DNA of 64,000 nt from Leptobacterium_A meishanense (lineage in GTDB: Bacteria > Bacteroidota > Bacteroidia > Flavobacteriales > Flavobacteriaceae), in NCBI RefSeq assembly GCF_037645805.1, contig NZ_JBBEXE010000009.1, forward strand, positions 86,366 through 150,365, in the 5' to 3' direction. Shown here in pieces: positions 53,447-63,154 of the stretch; position 1 is the stretch's first letter, and each line of letters opens with the position of its first letter. Below the pieces are notes generated by a model. That model saw nothing but the letters and a program-made list of their open reading frames with translations. It was not told the DNA's origin and searched no databases. The position numbers and the translations under genes were made by a program.

Positions 53447-54565
53447 TTAGTTATTCAACATTACTGGCATTACGAGCATAGTAATGGCCTCTCCCTCATC
53501 CAGTCCGTCAGCAGGAGTTAATATCCCTGCCCGGTTTGGGAGGCTCATTTCAAGCGATACTTCGTCAGACGCAAGATTGTTGAGCATTTCTATCAAAAAG
53601 CGGGAATTAAAGCCGATTTGCATGTCATCTCCTTGATAATCACACGACAACCGCTCTTCAGCTTTATTGCTGTAGTCAACATCTTCAGCAGAAATATTAA
53701 GCTCTGCACCGGCAAATTTTAACCTGATTTGGTGCGTGGTTTTGTTTGAAAAGATACTGACACGCCTTACGGAGTTTAAAAATTGTGTTCGGTCAATAGT
53801 AAGCGTGTTGGGGTTTTCTTTTGGAATAACTGCTTCGTAATTTGGATATTTGCCATCAATTAACCTACAAACCAAGACGATATTGTCAAAAGAGAATTTG
53901 GCATTGCTGTCATTATACTCGATGGTTACATCAGTTTCGCTTCCTGCTAAAATACTTTTTAGCAAGTTTAAAGGTTTTTTAGGCATTATAAACTCAGCAA
54001 CTTGTGATGCAGACAGATCACTCCTTTCATATTTTACCAATTTATGAGCATCTGTAGCTACAAAGATTAACCCTTCAGGGGAAAATTGAAAAAATACTCC
54101 GCTCATTACAGGTCTTAAGTCATCATTGCCTGTTGCAAATATGGTTTTGCTAATAGCGGTAGCTAATACATCTCCAAGAATAGTGGTATCACTCGGATCT
54201 GCCAATGTTACGGCTTTTGGGAATTCTTCTCCACTGGCATAGGCCAAGGCATATTTTCCATGATTGGAACTTATCTCAACAGTATTATTATCTTCTACAA
54301 CAAAAGTTAGTGGTTGTTCAGGAAATGTTTTTAAAGTATCGAGCAATAATCTCGCAGGTACAGCAATACTTCCTTCAGCATCTGAATCTACCTCGAGAAC
54401 GGCACTCATGGTCGTTTCAAGATCTGAAGCAGATACAGTAAGTTTAGTTTTGTCAAGTTCAAAGAGAAAATTATCTAGGATAGGCAAGGTGTTTGCATTG
54501 TTAATGACACCTCCTAAGACTTGAAGCTGTTTTAACAAGTATGAGCTGGATACTATGAATTTCAT
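53447..54565 (-). CDS. dnaN: DNA polymerase III beta subunit (sliding clamp)
   Basis: 372 residues, the normal clamp length. Three repeated clamp domains are recognisable, beginning MKFIVSSSYLLKQLQVLGGV. FVATDAHKLVKYER lies in the middle domain, and the protein ends TPADGLDEGEAITMLVMPVML. It forms the ring that tethers the replicative polymerase and other DNA repair enzymes. Position next to gldFG is usual in flavobacteria. A promoter-like element lies upstream. Confidence 0.97.
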   Translation of the reverse strand: MKFIVSSSYLLKQLQVLGGVINNANTLPILDNFLFELDKTKLTVSASDLETTMSAVLEVDSDAEGSIAVPARLLLDTLKTFPEQPLTFVVEDNNTVEISSNHGKYALAYASGEEFPKAVTLADPSDTTILGDVLATAISKTIFATGNDDLRPVMSGVFFQFSPEGLIFVATDAHKLVKYERSDLSASQVAEFIMPKKPLNLLKSILAGSETDVTIEYNDSNAKFSFDNIVLVCRLIDGKYPNYEAVIPKENPNTLTIDRTQFLNSVRRVSIFSNKTTHQIRLKFAGAELNISAEDVDYSNKAEERLSCDYQGDDMQIGFNSRFLIEMLNNLASDEVSLEMSLPNRAGILTPADGLDEGEAITMLVMPVMLNN

Positions 54566-54590
54566 TTATTATAGATGTTTACTAATACTA

Positions 54591-54598
54591 CAAATATA
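54591..54598 (-). promoter_or_regulatory. -7 promoter element upstream of dnaN
   Basis: CAAATATA reads TATATTTG on the minus strand, a perfect flavobacterial -7 element, 25 nt from the dnaN start codon. A TTTTCGG about 20 nt further upstream may serve as a weak -33 element. Confidence 0.5.
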
Positions 54599-54637
54599 TT
54601 TGAATTGAATTTTTTACCGAAAATAACTTATTAACAT

Positions 54638-57028
54638 TCAAAACTGATATTTTCTTTTTCTTATCAGGTGAAAGACAAGGGCAAACAGTCCTAAAATGAC
54701 CAATGGAGCGATGATATTAACAACTTGCCATGCAACTCTCTCATCATTCACTTTTTTTTCATCTAAGAAAGCAACAGAAACTTCTTTAGAACGAATATGT
54801 ATAAGCCCTGAATCGTCCATTAAATAATGCATGGAATTTATCAAAAAATCTTTATTTCCATAAACCTGTTTTATCCAAGGATCAATTCCATTAAACAATG
54901 GCCGTTTATTTGCATAAGTATAATTTGCGATATCTCCGTCTGCAATAACAATCATTTTGTTATTGGCAGTATCATCTTTCCCTTCTTGCAGAACAAAAGG
55001 CTTTACCCTGTTTTTGAAAGCTGAAATAAAAGTGCCTTCTATAAGTACTCCGAGAATTTGACTTCCTGAGACAAACTCATTTTCATCAAAGGCTTCTGTA
55101 AATTGATTGAGTACAATTTCTGTAGGAGTTCCTATTACCTTAGTTTGGTCAGAGCTTTTTAATAATACCGTCTTTTTAGCAGTATTTTTAAGTGTATCAA
55201 TAGTGTTTGCAAATTCCAGTTTGACCAGGTTCAGATTTTTGTTGATAGGATGGTTTTCAAGTGATTGTACTATTGGGGAATACAACCATTCTAAAGGAGC
55301 TTCTCCGCCATTGGTTTGCACAGTGATGGGAGTTGACAATACATCTTGTATTAGGTTGTAATTAATACGTACTCCATATTTAAAAAGCATGTCATTTAAG
55401 TTCAGGTCTTTTGGAAATGCAATGGCTGATTGAGAAGTGTTTTGAAGACTGTCTAAATCTGCTGCAACAGCATCGATGAGCCATAAGCTCTTACCACCAT
55501 TCATAATGTATTGATCTAGAACATATTTTTCATTCTCGGAAAAAGGCTCTGTAGGTTTGGCTATAATGGCAGCATCAAAACGTTTAAGGTTACGCAATGT
55601 TTTATTTGGGGACTCTTTGAGCGAATCCATATTGAAAGCCGCCACTTGATAATAATTTCTCAACTTTAGGATAAAATCGGCTAGATACTTATCATCGAGC
55701 TCACCATTTCCTTTTAGGACAGCAATCTTTTTTTTATCAGCGATAGTCAATTGCATAATAGCATCAGCGAAAGCATATTCTAATTGCGCTATGGATTTAT
55801 TGATGTTTTCTTCTGGTGAAAGCCCTACATTATTAATAAGTAAAGGGATCTTTACCGATTTGTTATTCTGGTAAGCAATAGCCCAAGGAAACAGTTGCGT
55901 AACTGATTTTTTTCCTCCTTTGCTCGTAGGAATAACAGTAGAAGTGAGACCATAAGCGTTTAACTCACTAATAATCTCATTGGTATTTTTTTCATTTTCA
56001 AGCGGATCAACAAAACTGAATTTTATATGATCATTATACAAAGCAAATTCTTCAAGAAGTTGTCTGATCTCAGCTTGTAAACGTTTAAATCCAGAAGGAA
56101 AATCACCTTCTAATAGAACATCGATAATGATAGGTGCAGTAGGCTTTTTAATAACTTGAATAGAAGCCTCAGATAATGTATAGCGTTCATCATGCGTAAG
56201 GTCAAAACGCTTATATAGATGTTCTGAAATATTGTTGATAAGAATTAGAATCAGTAAATAGCCCCCTATCTGAAAAAATGGTTTTTTGCTTTTTTTGGTT
56301 TTCGGAACCCGGCCTAAATAAAAATAGGAAGCCATAAGAAAAAAGAAACTGACTGAAAGAAAATAAACAATATCTCTTGTGTCTATAAGTCCACGGCCGA
56401 CACTATCAAAGTGTAATTTCATTCCTAAATAAGCAATCCATGGCTTTAGAAACTCAAGGAACGGTACACTTGCCAAGCCCTCAAAGCCATAATAAAAGAA
56501 AAAACAAATGAATACAGCTGATAAAAAACTAATGATCTGATTCTTTGAAAGGATAGAGGAAAATATACCAATTGCAGTATAAGCGGCCGTTAGAAATAAT
56601 AGACCAACATACGCTCCTAACGTACTTCCCAGATCGATATTTCCTTTGGGGCTTCCTAACTGCCATACAGTTATAATATATGTTATAGTGGGCAGCATGG
56701 CCAATACTATGATAGTAAGTGCCCCCAGATATTTTCCGATAACAATTTGCCAATGGCCCAAGGGTTTTGTAAGTAGGAGCTCCAATGTACCGGTATTTCG
56801 TTCTTCCGAGAAGCTCTTCATAGTAACTGCGGGAATCAACAGCAGCAATACCCAGGGAGCTAACTGGAAGAAAACGGATAAATCGGCAAAACCATAATTC
56901 AGGATATTGAATTCGCCATCAAAAACCCATAAAAAAAGCCCATTTACAATCAGGAAGAGCGAAATAACAACATACCCTGTAGAAGAAGCAAAAAAACCGG
57001 TTATTTCTTTTCTATAAATTGAAAACAT
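54638..57028 (-). CDS. GldF-GldG fusion: gliding-motility ABC transporter permease and substrate-binding part
   Basis: 796 residues in a single open frame. Residues ~1-240 are an ABC-2-type permease with six membrane helices, matching GldF in length and order (FSIYRKEITGFFASSTGY, SFSEERNTGTLELLLTKPL). From ~250 to the end is GldG: a membrane helix (YLLILILINNISEHL), then FDLTHDERYTLSEASIQVI and the large periplasmic region. The last helix is near 770-788 and the end is RKRKYQF. In the Flavobacterium johnsoniae model these are two genes. The partner ATPase GldA is not in the window. The sequence shows no stop or frameshift at the junction. Confidence 0.88.
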   Translation of the reverse strand: MFSIYRKEITGFFASSTGYVVISLFLIVNGLFLWVFDGEFNILNYGFADLSVFFQLAPWVLLLLIPAVTMKSFSEERNTGTLELLLTKPLGHWQIVIGKYLGALTIIVLAMLPTITYIITVWQLGSPKGNIDLGSTLGAYVGLLFLTAAYTAIGIFSSILSKNQIISFLSAVFICFFFYYGFEGLASVPFLEFLKPWIAYLGMKLHFDSVGRGLIDTRDIVYFLSVSFFFLMASYFYLGRVPKTKKSKKPFFQIGGYLLILILINNISEHLYKRFDLTHDERYTLSEASIQVIKKPTAPIIIDVLLEGDFPSGFKRLQAEIRQLLEEFALYNDHIKFSFVDPLENEKNTNEIISELNAYGLTSTVIPTSKGGKKSVTQLFPWAIAYQNNKSVKIPLLINNVGLSPEENINKSIAQLEYAFADAIMQLTIADKKKIAVLKGNGELDDKYLADFILKLRNYYQVAAFNMDSLKESPNKTLRNLKRFDAAIIAKPTEPFSENEKYVLDQYIMNGGKSLWLIDAVAADLDSLQNTSQSAIAFPKDLNLNDMLFKYGVRINYNLIQDVLSTPITVQTNGGEAPLEWLYSPIVQSLENHPINKNLNLVKLEFANTIDTLKNTAKKTVLLKSSDQTKVIGTPTEIVLNQFTEAFDENEFVSGSQILGVLIEGTFISAFKNRVKPFVLQEGKDDTANNKMIVIADGDIANYTYANKRPLFNGIDPWIKQVYGNKDFLINSMHYLMDDSGLIHIRSKEVSVAFLDEKKVNDERVAWQVVNIIAPLVILGLFALVFHLIRKRKYQF

Positions 57029-57081
57029 TCTTGTTACTTAATTTAATCTGCTAAATTTATCAACCTATCACCAAACTATTT

Positions 57082-57915
57082 TTAATCTTTAAAGTTTACA
57101 GTTACCGTATCCCTAAAATCAAGCCCAAATAACGTATTGGCACCTCCAACCGTCAAAGGATTGCTCTTGTAAATTGCTAGTTCTACATACCCTGCCGAAT
57201 TGAAAATAGCAAGTTTTTTTCCATCTTCCTCCCGTTTTTCTTTTTCAATGGAGAAGTTGATGGCATCACTGTAACGATTATAGATATTCCTGAATTTATA
57301 ATTTCGCGCAGAAACCTCATAATCACGACCTTTACGAACTGATTCAAAGAGCTCTTTCGAAATATTGGTAACTACATTCCCGTAATTATCCACATAGATA
57401 ACACTGCCAATGATTTGATTTTTTTCACTATTGATTACCGGACGTATTCCTTTGAGTTCTTTTATGCTTTTTATAGGTTTTCCGATAACCTCCAACATTC
57501 CCCCTCGTGCTATATGAGCAGCTACTTTTACAAAAACATCCAATACAGGAAAACTTGACTGTACCTTGTCATGAATATTGATCTCAACGATTTTTTCAGG
57601 AGATATTTCAGCTATAATAAGGCTCATGATACCATTATCTGCACAGATGAAATAATGGTTGTCCAACTCGAGGGCTATATGCTTGTTTTCAGGGTTTAAT
57701 TCGGCATCAATCCCAACAATATGGATAGTTCCTTCCGGGAAACTTTTATAGGCATTTTGGATTATATAAGCTGCTTCCGTGATATTAAAGGGACTTATAG
57801 CATGCGAAACATCAACAATTTTTACATTTTCTAACTCGCTATATATCGCTCCTTTAATAGCTCCCACAAAGTGATCTTTTTCACCAAAATCTGTAGTTAA
57901 TGTAATTATGGCCAT
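57082..57915 (-). CDS. SAM hydroxide adenosyltransferase / SAM hydrolase (DUF62 family)
   Basis: 277 residues. N-terminal motifs are ITLTTDFGEKDHFVGAIKGA, VDVSHAISPFNITEAAYII and IHIVGIDAELNPENKHIAL; the C-terminal domain contains GSVIYVDNYGNVVTNI. Members of this family hydrolyse S-adenosylmethionine to adenosine and methionine, and related enzymes are halogenases. The Asp-Arg-His-type hydrolase set cannot be confirmed by eye. It lies upstream of gldFG on the same strand with a 53-nt gap and is divergent from phoH. Confidence 0.87.
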   Translation of the reverse strand: MAIITLTTDFGEKDHFVGAIKGAIYSELENVKIVDVSHAISPFNITEAAYIIQNAYKSFPEGTIHIVGIDAELNPENKHIALELDNHYFICADNGIMSLIIAEISPEKIVEINIHDKVQSSFPVLDVFVKVAAHIARGGMLEVIGKPIKSIKELKGIRPVINSEKNQIIGSVIYVDNYGNVVTNISKELFESVRKGRDYEVSARNYKFRNIYNRYSDAINFSIEKEKREEDGKKLAIFNSAGYVELAIYKSNPLTVGGANTLFGLDFRDTVTVNFKD

Positions 57916-57960
57916 AAAAGGTTGTTGATATTTTTTAACGTGTAAAAATGCTTTTTTGCG

Positions 57961-57982
57961 TATGTTTGTTATGCAAATTTAT
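57961..57982. promoter_or_regulatory. Overlapping divergent -7 elements between SAM hydrolase and phoH genes
   Basis: TATGTTTG (57961-57968, plus strand) and CAAATTTA (57974-57981, read TAAATTTG on minus) are both TAnnTTTG matches placed back to back. The -33 partners are weak on both strands. Confidence 0.4.
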
Positions 57983-58019
57983 GAAACATAAAAGGATAAA
58001 TTAACTTAATTAAAAGCTT

Positions 58020-58970
58020 TTGAACGAACTAATCGTTGAACTCACTGAAATCAGCCCAAGAGATTTTTTTGGACAACAAAATACAAATATCCAACTCCTA
58101 AAAAAATATTTCCCAAAACTAAAAATAGTAGCGCGCGGTAATAAAATAACTGCTTTTGGGGAAGAAGAACTGTTAGAAGAATTTGATCGTCGTCTGGATA
58201 TGTTAGTTGCCCATTTCGGGAAATATAACAAACTTGATGAAAATACGATAGAACGAATCTTGACCAGTAATAATAAAGATGATTATGAAACTTCACAAGA
58301 AAGCAGTCAGGTACTTGTACATGGAGTAGGAGGAAGACTGGTAAAAGCGGTAACGGCCAATCAATGCAAATTGGTAGACCTAGTGAAGGAAAACGATATG
58401 GTTTTTGCCATTGGCCCGGCAGGAACAGGGAAAACCTACACTGGTGTTGCATTGGCGGTAAGAGCATTGAAAGAGAAACAAGTAAGACGAATTATATTGA
58501 CACGGCCGGCTGTAGAGGCAGGAGAAAACTTAGGCTTTTTGCCAGGAGATCTTAAAGAAAAGCTCGATCCGTATATGCAACCGCTATACGATGCATTGCG
58601 CGATATGATTCCATATGAAAAATTAGAAAACTATATTGAGACTGGTGTTATACAAATAGCCCCAATGGCATTTATGAGAGGCCGTACACTGGATAATGCT
58701 TTTGTGATTTTGGACGAAGGCCAGAATACCACACATGCACAAATGAAAATGTTTCTGACTCGGATGGGGAAAAATGCTAAGTTTTTAATTACAGGTGACC
58801 CTGGACAGATTGATCTCCCCAGACGTGTTATTTCTGGGTTAAAAGAGGCACTTTTGGTGCTCAAAGATATTAAAGGGATAGGTATTTTGCATCTGGACGA
58901 TAAAGATGTCATTCGACATCGCTTAGTCAAGAATATCATCGACGCATACAAAACTATAGAACACGATTAA
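58020..58970 (+). CDS. phoH: PhoH-family ATPase
   Basis: 316 residues from a TTG start (NELIVELTEISPRDFFG), which keeps the conserved flavobacterial N-terminus; no in-frame ATG precedes it. An N-terminal KH-like part is followed by Walker A GPAGTGKTYTGVAL near residue 131 and Walker B FVILDEGQNTTHAQMKMFLTRMG. Motif TGDPGQIDLP is also present. PhoH proteins are RNA/ATP-binding enzymes, often linked to stress and RNA turnover. purC follows 8 nt downstream. Confidence 0.93.
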   Translation: MNELIVELTEISPRDFFGQQNTNIQLLKKYFPKLKIVARGNKITAFGEEELLEEFDRRLDMLVAHFGKYNKLDENTIERILTSNNKDDYETSQESSQVLVHGVGGRLVKAVTANQCKLVDLVKENDMVFAIGPAGTGKTYTGVALAVRALKEKQVRRIILTRPAVEAGENLGFLPGDLKEKLDPYMQPLYDALRDMIPYEKLENYIETGVIQIAPMAFMRGRTLDNAFVILDEGQNTTHAQMKMFLTRMGKNAKFLITGDPGQIDLPRRVISGLKEALLVLKDIKGIGILHLDDKDVIRHRLVKNIIDAYKTIEHD

Positions 58971-58978
58971 AAAGACAA

Positions 58979-59929
58979 ATGACAGATACAATTACAGCAA
59001 CAAACTTTCATTTTCCAGGGCAGAAAAGTGTCTACAGAGGAAAAGTAAGAGAGGTATATACTATCAAGAATGAATTATTGGTGATGATTGCTACAGATAG
59101 GCTGTCGGCTTTTGATGTAGTAATGCCTAGAGGTATACCTTACAAAGGCCAGATATTAAATCAGATTGCCACTCAAATGATGCGAGCAACAGAAGATATT
59201 GTCCCAAATTGGTTACTAGCAACGCCTGATCCTAATGTAGCTATAGGTCATTTGTGTCAACCCTTTAAAGTTGAAATGGTGATACGAGGATACCTGTCAG
59301 GGCATGCCGCCCGTGAATATAAGGCGGGGAAAAGAATGTTATGTGGCGTGCCAATGCCCGAAGGTATGAAAGAAAATGATAAATTCCCGGAGCCTATTAT
59401 TACACCTGCAACAAAAGCGGAGGAAGGGGCACACGACGAAGATATTTCTCGTGAAGAAATCATCAACCGAAACATAGTTTCTGAAGAGGATTATAAATTG
59501 TTAGAAACCTACACAAAAGCATTGTTTCAAAGAGGTACAGAAATTGCTGCTAAACGAGGTTTGATTTTAGTAGATACCAAATATGAATTTGGAAAAACAA
59601 AAGAGGGAAAGATTGTATTGATTGATGAAATCCATACCCCAGACTCATCGCGCTACTTTTACACAAAGGGTTATGAAGAACGACAAGTGAAAGGATTACC
59701 ACAAAAGCAACTCTCTAAAGAATTTGTGCGGCAATGGCTGATTGAAAACGGCTTTCAAGGAAAAGAAGGACAACAAGTTCCGCACATGGACGATGAACGA
59801 GTGACCATTATTTCAGAACGTTATATTGAGCTTTATGAAAATATAACAGGGGAAAAATTCAAAAAAGCCGATACATCCAATATGCATGAACGTATAGAAA
59901 GAAATGTATTAGCATTCTTAAAAAATTAA
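58979..59929 (+). CDS. purC: Phosphoribosylaminoimidazole-succinocarboxamide synthase
   Basis: 316 residues, the longer form seen in Bacteroidetes and eukaryote-like SAICAR synthetases. ATP-site start YRGKVREVYTIKNELLVMIATDRLSAFDVVMP, then IRGYLSGHAAREYKAG, and the metal/substrate site in KIVLIDEIHTPDSSRYF. It catalyses the aspartate ligation step of purine synthesis. It probably shares a transcript with phoH. Confidence 0.97.
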   Translation: MTDTITATNFHFPGQKSVYRGKVREVYTIKNELLVMIATDRLSAFDVVMPRGIPYKGQILNQIATQMMRATEDIVPNWLLATPDPNVAIGHLCQPFKVEMVIRGYLSGHAAREYKAGKRMLCGVPMPEGMKENDKFPEPIITPATKAEEGAHDEDISREEIINRNIVSEEDYKLLETYTKALFQRGTEIAAKRGLILVDTKYEFGKTKEGKIVLIDEIHTPDSSRYFYTKGYEERQVKGLPQKQLSKEFVRQWLIENGFQGKEGQQVPHMDDERVTIISERYIELYENITGEKFKKADTSNMHERIERNVLAFLKN

Positions 59930-59991
59930 TAAAAAACGATTTCTATAAAACCGACCCTTTTTTCTATTTTTATGGATAAATAGATTTGTAA

Positions 59992-61908
59992 ATGAGTGCT
60001 TATACAATTAAAAACCTGAAAGAATATTTTAGAGAATACAAAGAATCCGTAGAAAAACCGGAAAGCTTTTGGTCAACAATAGCTGAAGAAAATTTTATAT
60101 GGAGAAAGAAATGGGAAAAACCATTACAGCACAATCTAGCAGAAGCAGAAGTAAAATGGTTTATTAATGGAAAACTCAACATTATAGAAAATTGTATAGA
60201 CAGGCATTTAGAAAAAAGAGGGGACAAAACGGCTATCCTATGGGAGCCAAACGACCCTAATGAAGAGACGAAACACATCACATACAATCAGCTACATGAA
60301 CAAGTATGTAAAATGGCTAATGTCCTCAGAGAAAAGAATATTAAAAAGGGGGATAGGGTATGCATATACTTGCCCATGATTCCGGAATTGGCTATTGCAG
60401 TGTTGGCCTGTGCCAGGATTGGCGCTATCCATTCAGTTGTTTTTGCAGGATTTTCATCTACGGCACTTGCCACCCGGGTCAATGATTCAGATTGTAAAAT
60501 GGTTATCACAGCTGATGGCGCTTACCGTGGGGCTAAAACTATTCAACTAAAACATATTGTAGATGAGGCATTAAAAAGCACACCATGTGTAGAAACTACT
60601 TTAGTAGTAAAACGAATAGGAAATACTGTTCAAATGCAAGAGGGAAGAGATCACTGGCTCCAACCATTATTAGATAATGCTGATGGAAGATGCACTATAG
60701 AAGTAATGGATGCAGAAGACCCTTTATTTATATTATATACCTCAGGGTCTACGGGAAAGCCCAAAGGAATGTTACACACAACCGGGGGCTATATGGTATA
60801 TGCAGGATACAGCTTTAAAAATGTCTTTCAATATCAGGAAAAAGATATTTATTGGTGTACAGCAGATATAGGTTGGATTACGGGGCATTCATACATCATC
60901 TATGGCCCGTTATTAAATGGAGCTACTACCGTCATGTTTGAAGGCATACCTTCCTATCCGGATTACAGTCGATTCTGGGAGATTGTCGAAAAACATAAAA
61001 TCACTCAATTTTATACAGCACCTACCGCAATAAGAGCATTAGCAAAAGAAGGGGTTCATCACACAGAAAAAAACGACTTGTCTTCCATAAAAGTATTGGG
61101 AACTGTAGGAGAACCCATTAATGAAGAAGCATGGCACTGGTACAATGATCATATTGGAAAAAAGAAAAGCCCTATTGTAGACACTTGGTGGCAGACAGAA
61201 ACAGGAGGAATCATGATAACTCCCATTCCATATGTAACCCCTACAAAACCAACGTATGCTACCTTACCGTTGCCGGGAGTACAGCCTGCACTGATGGATG
61301 AACATGGTAATGAAATTAAAGGGAATCAAGTAGAAGGCAGACTGTGCATAAAATTCCCCTGGCCATCTATGGCCAGAACTATATGGGGGGATCACCAACG
61401 CTACAAAGAAACCTATTTTATAACATTTCCCGGGAACTATTTCACAGGCGATGGAGCATTACGTGATGAAGTAGGATATTATAGAATTACAGGAAGGGTA
61501 GATGATGTAATTATTGTATCCGGTCATAATTTAGGCACAGCTCCAATAGAAGATGCAATTAATGAACATCCTTTCGTGGCAGAATCAGCTATTGTAGGTT
61601 TTCCACATGACATTAAAGGAAATGCACTTTATGGTTTTGTAACGTTAAAAGATGGTTATAATTTAAAAAAAGACAAAAAAGAACTTCAAAGAGAAATTAA
61701 TGAACAAATAGCCGATCATGTAGGTCCGATAGCTAAGTTAGACAGAATACAATTTGTTTCTGGCTTGCCTAAAACCCGAAGCGGAAAAATAATGCGGCGT
61801 ATCCTGAGAAAAATAGCTTGTGGAGAAATAAAAAACTTAGGGGATATATCAACATTATTAAACCCTGAAATAGTAGAAGAAATTATAAAGAATACAGAAG
61901 CATACTAG
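59992..61908 (+). CDS. acs: Acetyl-CoA synthetase
   Basis: 638 residues, usual Acs length. The AMP-binding signature is ILYTSGSTGKPKGMLHT, the acetate/CoA-site segments include DTWWQTETGG and YFTGDGALRDEVGYYRITGRVDDVI, and the C-terminal catalytic lysine lies in LPKTRSGKIMRR, the site usually regulated by acetylation. It activates acetate to acetyl-CoA through acetyl-AMP. It has its own 62-nt upstream gap and a strong terminator downstream. Confidence 0.97.
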   Translation: MSAYTIKNLKEYFREYKESVEKPESFWSTIAEENFIWRKKWEKPLQHNLAEAEVKWFINGKLNIIENCIDRHLEKRGDKTAILWEPNDPNEETKHITYNQLHEQVCKMANVLREKNIKKGDRVCIYLPMIPELAIAVLACARIGAIHSVVFAGFSSTALATRVNDSDCKMVITADGAYRGAKTIQLKHIVDEALKSTPCVETTLVVKRIGNTVQMQEGRDHWLQPLLDNADGRCTIEVMDAEDPLFILYTSGSTGKPKGMLHTTGGYMVYAGYSFKNVFQYQEKDIYWCTADIGWITGHSYIIYGPLLNGATTVMFEGIPSYPDYSRFWEIVEKHKITQFYTAPTAIRALAKEGVHHTEKNDLSSIKVLGTVGEPINEEAWHWYNDHIGKKKSPIVDTWWQTETGGIMITPIPYVTPTKPTYATLPLPGVQPALMDEHGNEIKGNQVEGRLCIKFPWPSMARTIWGDHQRYKETYFITFPGNYFTGDGALRDEVGYYRITGRVDDVIIVSGHNLGTAPIEDAINEHPFVAESAIVGFPHDIKGNALYGFVTLKDGYNLKKDKKELQREINEQIADHVGPIAKLDRIQFVSGLPKTRSGKIMRRILRKIACGEIKNLGDISTLLNPEIVEEIIKNTEAY

Positions 61909-61919
61909 CCCTACGGCAA

Positions 61920-61961
61920 AGCAAAAAAGAAAGCCCTAACAATAGGGCTTTCTTTTTTGCT
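61920..61961. terminator. Bidirectional rho-independent terminator
   Basis: A 19-bp perfect stem (AGCAAAAAAGAAAGCCCTA at 61920-61938, its complement at 61943-61961, 4-nt loop) with T-runs on both strands, between convergent acs and the M42 peptidase gene. Confidence 0.93.
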
Positions 61962-63051
61962 ATTCAAAATAGCTAAAATTAGCTCCAGTTTTTATTTTAA
62001 GCAAAGATTCATAGATAAGTTTTATAACATTTTCCACATCATCTTTGTGAACCATCTCTACAGTAGTATGCATATACCTCAAAGGTAGAGAAATCAATGC
62101 CGATGCCACACCACCATTACTATAAGCAAAAGCATCCGTGTCAGTACCTGTGAATCTGGAAGAAGCCATTCGCTGGAATGGGATTTTTTTCTCTTCAGCA
62201 GTTTCGATAATCAGCTCTCTGAGCTTGTTCTGTACAGCAGGAGCATAAGAGATAACAGGTCCGGCACCTATTTTTGTCTCCCCTTGTGTTTTCTTATCGA
62301 TCATAGGAGTTGTAGTATCATGGCATACATCTGTAACAATGGCTACATTGGGTTTTATAGTTTCTGTAATCATTTCAGCACCTCTCAAACCAATCTCCTC
62401 TTGAACAGAGTTGGTAATATACAATCCAAAAGGAAGCTTGATATTGTTTTTGTGGAGTAACCGGGCAACTTCAGCAATCATAAACCCGCCTGCTCTATTA
62501 TCAATAGCTCTACATACAAACTTATCTTTGTTAAGAATCTGAAAAGTATCAGGATAGGTAATAACACATCCCACATGAACCCCCATTTTCTCAACCTCTT
62601 CTTTATCTTTTGCCCCAATATCTATAAAAATATTATCAAGCTTTGGTGGCGTTTCTTCTTTCTTGCCAGATCGTGTGTGAATAGCAGGCCATCCGAAAAC
62701 TCCCTTAACAATACCCTTCTTAGTATGGATATTTACCCATTTAGATGGTGCAATTTGATGATCGCTCCCACCATTACGAATGACATAAAGAAGCCCGTCG
62801 TCAGTAATATAGTTTACGTACCATGAAATTTCATCAGAATGCCCCTCAATAACAACTTTATATTTAGCTTCTGGGTTAATAACCCCTACAGCTGTCCCAT
62901 AAGTATCTGTTATAAAAGAATCAACATAAGGCCGTAAATAATCCATCCATAGTTTTTGCCCTTCCCACTCATATCCGGTTGGAGAAGCATTGTTCAAATA
63001 CCTTTCGAGAAAATCAATGGACTTTTTCGTTAAAACAGTTTCTTTTGCCAT
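61960..63051 (-). CDS. M42-family metallopeptidase (glutamyl/deblocking aminopeptidase type)
   Basis: 363 residues. Di-metal peptidase motifs: VIEGHSDEISWYV (first ligand His and Asp), CRAIDNRAGG (bridging Asp), SVQEEIGLRGAE (catalytic and ligand Glu pair), and AIVTDVCHDTT. The domain layout with an inserted dimerisation domain (~75-170) is that of M42 peptidases, which form large tetrahedral dodecamers and trim peptides in the cytosol. The stop lies 1 nt inside the terminator stem. Confidence 0.9.
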   Translation of the reverse strand: MAKETVLTKKSIDFLERYLNNASPTGYEWEGQKLWMDYLRPYVDSFITDTYGTAVGVINPEAKYKVVIEGHSDEISWYVNYITDDGLLYVIRNGGSDHQIAPSKWVNIHTKKGIVKGVFGWPAIHTRSGKKEETPPKLDNIFIDIGAKDKEEVEKMGVHVGCVITYPDTFQILNKDKFVCRAIDNRAGGFMIAEVARLLHKNNIKLPFGLYITNSVQEEIGLRGAEMITETIKPNVAIVTDVCHDTTTPMIDKKTQGETKIGAGPVISYAPAVQNKLRELIIETAEEKKIPFQRMASSRFTGTDTDAFAYSNGGVASALISLPLRYMHTTVEMVHKDDVENVIKLIYESLLKIKTGANFSYFE

Positions 63052-63154
63052 ATACTAAAAAATTATGCCTGCGAAAATAACAATATTCACATACATTTAA
63101 TAATATCTGCGGCGGATAATTGTTATTTTTGAAAAGCCAAATGAAGGTTGAGTT

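Noticed and set aside
59981..59988. TAGATTTG as an acs promoter
   Set aside because: It ends 3 nt before the start codon and would force a leaderless mRNA. No -33 element is present.
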